NCBI GenBank assembly: GCA_900766785.1
Contig: CAAFWT010000044.1
Coordinates: 1 to 9,230 of the forward strand
DNA length: 9,230 nucleotides
DNA from: an uncultured Paraprevotella sp.
GTDB lineage: Bacteria > Bacteroidota > Bacteroidia > Bacteroidales > Bacteroidaceae
Direction of reading: 5' to 3'
Of the stretch, positions 7,201 to 9,230 are shown piece after piece. A program made the translations under genes and the position numbers. Numbering within the stretch: position 1 is the first letter of the stretch; each line of letters begins with the position of its first letter. The notes under the pieces are model-generated. The model worked only from the letters and a program-made list of their open reading frames with translations. It searched no databases and had not been told where the DNA came from.

Positions 7201-9230
7201 CCCTCGGAAACATAGGTGTCCTTACCCACGTTTATCACGAGATGCTGATTCTTGTCAACAGACAGGGTAAACTTCTCGGTTCCGCTTCCATGTGAGAGAA
7301 TGGTTCCATCACTTTCAGCATACAACCACATGTCCGTAGAGAAGCTTCTGCCTGCCAGCGAGATGGAAGCCTCGGTGGATGCCGTACGCTCCTCTCCCTG
7401 TAGGGACAGTGCTGTGTTGTGCTCTATCTGCGAGCCGTTCATCACGGCTGTAATCTCGAAGTTGTCATCGCTGGTAAGCGCACCGCTGACAACATCTTCA
7501 TTGAAGGTGACGCTGATGTCATCACCCACGCCCAGGATACCGCTCGAGGGCTGAGGCATTCCAAGTGGCTTGGGCTTCAGCATATCCTTGTAAATGGATA
7601 TCTCGTTGCTGGAACGTGTAATCTCGCGACCACCGTAAGAGCTTACGGAGAGCACCCTGAAGCGGTAGAGACCATCGCTCTTGCCATGCATGTTGTAAAT
7701 GTAGTCCACACTGGCCTCCTTGGGCAACAGTAGTTTGCCGTTCTTCGCCTCTTTGGGGTCAAGCACATACTCCTGGAGGGTCATCCAGTCGGTGGCACCT
7801 GGAGCAAAGCTTTGGATGCGGAAACATTTCAGGTTGGCATAGTTGCGATCAAACTGGTCGAACGTGATGCACAAGGTGTCATTGGTGATGGTGTTCATGA
7901 CATCCTTGTCAAGAGCCAAGTGTACTGAAGAGGATGAAGGCACGAACTGTGCTGACACATAGATGGTGTCGGCAATAGGTGCCCAGTCGCTGGCAGGATC
8001 ATACTGTACCAGAGAACACAAAGTGATACTGATGCTGTCATACTGGAGTATGCTCTGATTGGTCTGCTCCAGCAGCAGAGTCTTGGTTACGGTCTCCGTG
8101 GCAGGAATCCTGATAACCCTACCTTCTCCTGTGAGAGGCAGTCCGTCGATGGTGAGCTTGGCACCTGTGGTGTTAGTCTCATCGTTGACAAGTAGCCTGT
8201 AGTACATGTCATCCTTCGTCTCGGAATTATTGTAGAGACTAAGCGTATAGCTGGCAGCACCACCAGTGGGCACATTGCTGACCATTGACCACTTGAGGCT
8301 GTCAACAGTAAGCTGTGGTTTCTCTATCTGCATGGTACCCTCCATGATAATCTTCTCGTCGGGCATATAATAAGAGGTACGCACCTCTCCCTCGTAAGGA
8401 GCGGAAGTCTGTCCGCCTCTTGTGCGGAAGATGGGAGACCATCCGTCACGATAGTCGAAGACGTCCACAGAGAGTGCATCGCCAGGGTTATCCTCCAAAG
8501 TATAGCTGAAGCTGGTGGACTCTGTGGTGGAAGACTCCGACATCACATGTGAGCCACCACCAGTAATAGTTGAGAACGATGCAGAAAAGCCGAAACCATC
8601 AACGGTAACTCCTGTGGAAAGATTCAAGTTGAAAAGTCCCATATCGGTTTCATCGTGGCTACTTGTCTTGGTGGTATCTGTAGTCTGGGTCATGGTGACA
8701 GAAGATCCTCCATCAAATGACAAGTTGTTGACTAAATACTCCTTTTGCTTCTCATAAGCTGTTACTTTCTGTTTCTCATTGTTCTCCAGATGCTTAAGCC
8801 AGTTCTTGATGGAGCTGTTGAAATACATCACTGAATCGACTGCCACGAAATCTTTGGGAACCGACACAGGCAGTACCATCCTGTAGGATTTACCCACAGA
8901 AGATGGACGTTCTGTCGCAGCATCTCCCCATACGTCAGAATCATCATTGTCGGAGCCAAAGCGAGGGTCATCGGGATCGAGTGAAGTTACATATACCACA
9001 TGATCCTTATCGTTGACATACTCATCTGTATTGGGTACCGTCACCAGGAATTTATTTCTCAGCATTTCCAGGTTGGGCAGAAGGTAATTCTCAATATGAG
9101 ATAGCGAATGCTGGAATTCTGTGCCATAGCTTAATCCCGTGGTGGTTACTTCCTTCACGTCCAATTTTGCCGCAGTTTCCCCTCCCGTATTTCTGAAGAG
9201 TCCTACCTCGTTAGCCTTGCCGAAGACAAT
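4293..9230 (-). CDS. Giant secreted LamG/Ig-domain protein with C-terminal sorting-like tail, 3' part only
   Basis: The frame is open from the right edge to TAA at 4295-4293, giving 1645 residues, numbered here from the edge. The TTG at 9164 is an internal codon: 22 open codons precede it and no signal peptide follows it, so the true start is outside the window. Regions in order: 1-165 unassigned, with an Asp-rich stretch and a short charged helix (ENNEKQKVTAYEKQKEY); 170-290 Ser/Thr-rich beta region ending RGGQTSAPYEGE; 300-440 Ig-like; 447-540 FN3-like; 557-600 first half of a Big_5-like Ig domain; 627-787 and 805-985 LamG-like jelly rolls (FSTDMWLYAES, GYWKMNEGEG, AVEFWIKAD, WHHIAINV, GLVDEVRLWN); 1027-1090 the Big_5 second half (VKDNNGNSCDPISWTAYV); 1097-1193 BACON-like; 1200-1290 a module with GIFVDDECRG; two GWNW repeats from 1320 and 1405; 1475-1590 a second GVFNGDECR module; 1615-1645 a tail (WYNVNGIRI ... 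KVVVK) resembling type A sorting domains of type IX secretion. It is probably a surface-exposed or released binding protein. No catalytic motif is seen. Confidence 0.9.
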   Translation of the reverse strand: MVFGKANEVGLFRNTGGETAAKLDVKEVTTTGLSYGTEFQHSLSHIENYLLPNLEMLRNKFLVTVPNTDEYVNDKDHVVYVTSLDPDDPRFGSDNDDSDVWGDAATERPSSVGKSYRMVLPVSVPKDFVAVDSVMYFNSSIKNWLKHLENNEKQKVTAYEKQKEYLVNNLSFDGGSSVTMTQTTDTTKTSSHDETDMGLFNLNLSTGVTVDGFGFSASFSTITGGGSHVMSESSTTESTSFSYTLEDNPGDALSVDVFDYRDGWSPIFRTRGGQTSAPYEGEVRTSYYMPDEKIIMEGTMQIEKPQLTVDSLKWSMVSNVPTGGAASYTLSLYNNSETKDDMYYRLLVNDETNTTGAKLTIDGLPLTGEGRVIRIPATETVTKTLLLEQTNQSILQYDSISITLCSLVQYDPASDWAPIADTIYVSAQFVPSSSSVHLALDKDVMNTITNDTLCITFDQFDRNYANLKCFRIQSFAPGATDWMTLQEYVLDPKEAKNGKLLLPKEASVDYIYNMHGKSDGLYRFRVLSVSSYGGREITRSSNEISIYKDMLKPKPLGMPQPSSGILGVGDDISVTFNEDVVSGALTSDDNFEITAVMNGSQIEHNTALSLQGEERTASTEASISLAGRSFSTDMWLYAESDGTILSHGSGTEKFTLSVDKNQHLVINVGKDTYVSEGVMPKDTWCYLTVSYEAADGMGILNATVSESANTNRLFRDCQTAAYNGVGALSIGERMKGAIHELTLWDVAHDNAKAQLERQKTKSPSTANLMGYWKMNEGEGNKITDYARNRHLVSTGETWYINNENKAVVLDGSSYLNFSIGDLAVDAEDNQAVEFWIKADKQQGEAQLLDMGKNGLWMDADGLLKFTSDDNTYDAGTSVLADNEWHHIAINVLRSGNTSVYVDGQRALSTSSRNISTFNDDVLAIGARCELDSTHSHIVSSDRHLTGLVDEVRLWNATLDASSLSNNRKLRLTGKETGLVAYFPFEIKTLDQAEQVVTDTTSLSIVADGVKRVAMYGKNSLAYTDQAPALMAKPTLTNVAFSYTASANKVVININEEPAAIEGCTINFKVKRVKDNNGNSCDPISWTAYVNRNSLAWAEDKVSVTQKGGEETSFGATISNKGGTQQEWYLSGMPSWLKVNTENGYIDPLSSVDLEFTVSKSCPIGKYAETIYLVNGDDLALPLALNVTVTGDVPNWAVDASKYSSSMNLVGTLSVNGVPSTDVDDILGIFVDDECRGVAKPTYSKRYDEYFVMLDVACQSSEKDKDVEFRIYDASTGMVWPVVESTPDVKLTAGAIYGSFNAPVKLNALDKIEQTIALGTGWNWTSLAVNAEDMSVGAVMSGVTGESVLMKSKTASSMTYDGIWEGTLTSLNVRDMYKILMTSAVPLTITGSRPDDTERTISVVPGWNWIAFNSTSIQSVDDAFAGLSPEDGDLVKSKQGFSIYDGYEWNGSLQALTPGQGYMYMSQSSETRTFRYPVSIYLNTRRIAAERSLNGVFVPTDNSQFPGNMTVVARVTYDGQPLANSEIGVFNGDECRTAEFTNDNGIVFLTIPGNGGEELSFIIPYDGVMLKSTATISYEDDGIIGSPNTPYAIDFNEDSIVTSIAGLSDSSSNENWYNVNGIRINAPQKGVNILRKGSEIRKVVVK

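Overview
The window looks like chromosomal DNA of a Bacteroidota bacterium, most likely a Prevotella- or Bacteroides-type anaerobe. The evidence is two putative promoters with the Bacteroidota -7 consensus TAnnTTTG, starts without a strong Shine-Dalgarno sequence, very large modular secreted proteins built of Ig/FN3/LamG domains, a C-terminal tail resembling a type IX secretion (Por) sorting signal, and a membrane-anchored AraC-type regulator. Genus level is inference only.

All three real genes lie on the minus strand, so they are transcribed from high to low coordinates. (1) 9230-4293 is the 3' part of a giant secreted protein with at least 1645 residues in the window. Its start lies beyond the right edge. 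It carries a Ser/Thr-rich beta region, FN3-like and Ig-like domains, two LamG jelly rolls nested inside a Big_5-like Ig domain, a BACON-like domain, a DECRG/GWNW/GWNW/DECR module block and a sorting-like tail. (2) A 483-bp intergenic region (4292-3810) holds a strong terminator hairpin, a long imperfect palindrome, a seven-unit array of contiguous 22-bp repeats and a consensus promoter. (3) 3809-2664 encodes a regulator with seven predicted membrane segments and a C-terminal AraC-type DNA-binding domain. (4) A 214-bp intergenic region (2663-2450) carries three phased AAGRGACA boxes, a putative core promoter and a 14-bp perfect dyad that brackets that promoter. (5) 2449-1 is the 5' part of a second large secreted protein: signal peptide, three FN3-like domains, then a carboxypeptidase-regulatory-like segment interrupted by a LamG-like domain. 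It runs off the left edge.

Working model (inference): a membrane-tethered AraC regulator sits between two giant, architecturally related surface or secreted adhesin-like proteins and controls at least the downstream one through the phased boxes. The 22-bp array upstream of the regulator would be an input site for the regulator gene itself. No mobile-element gene, rRNA, tRNA or CRISPR array was found.
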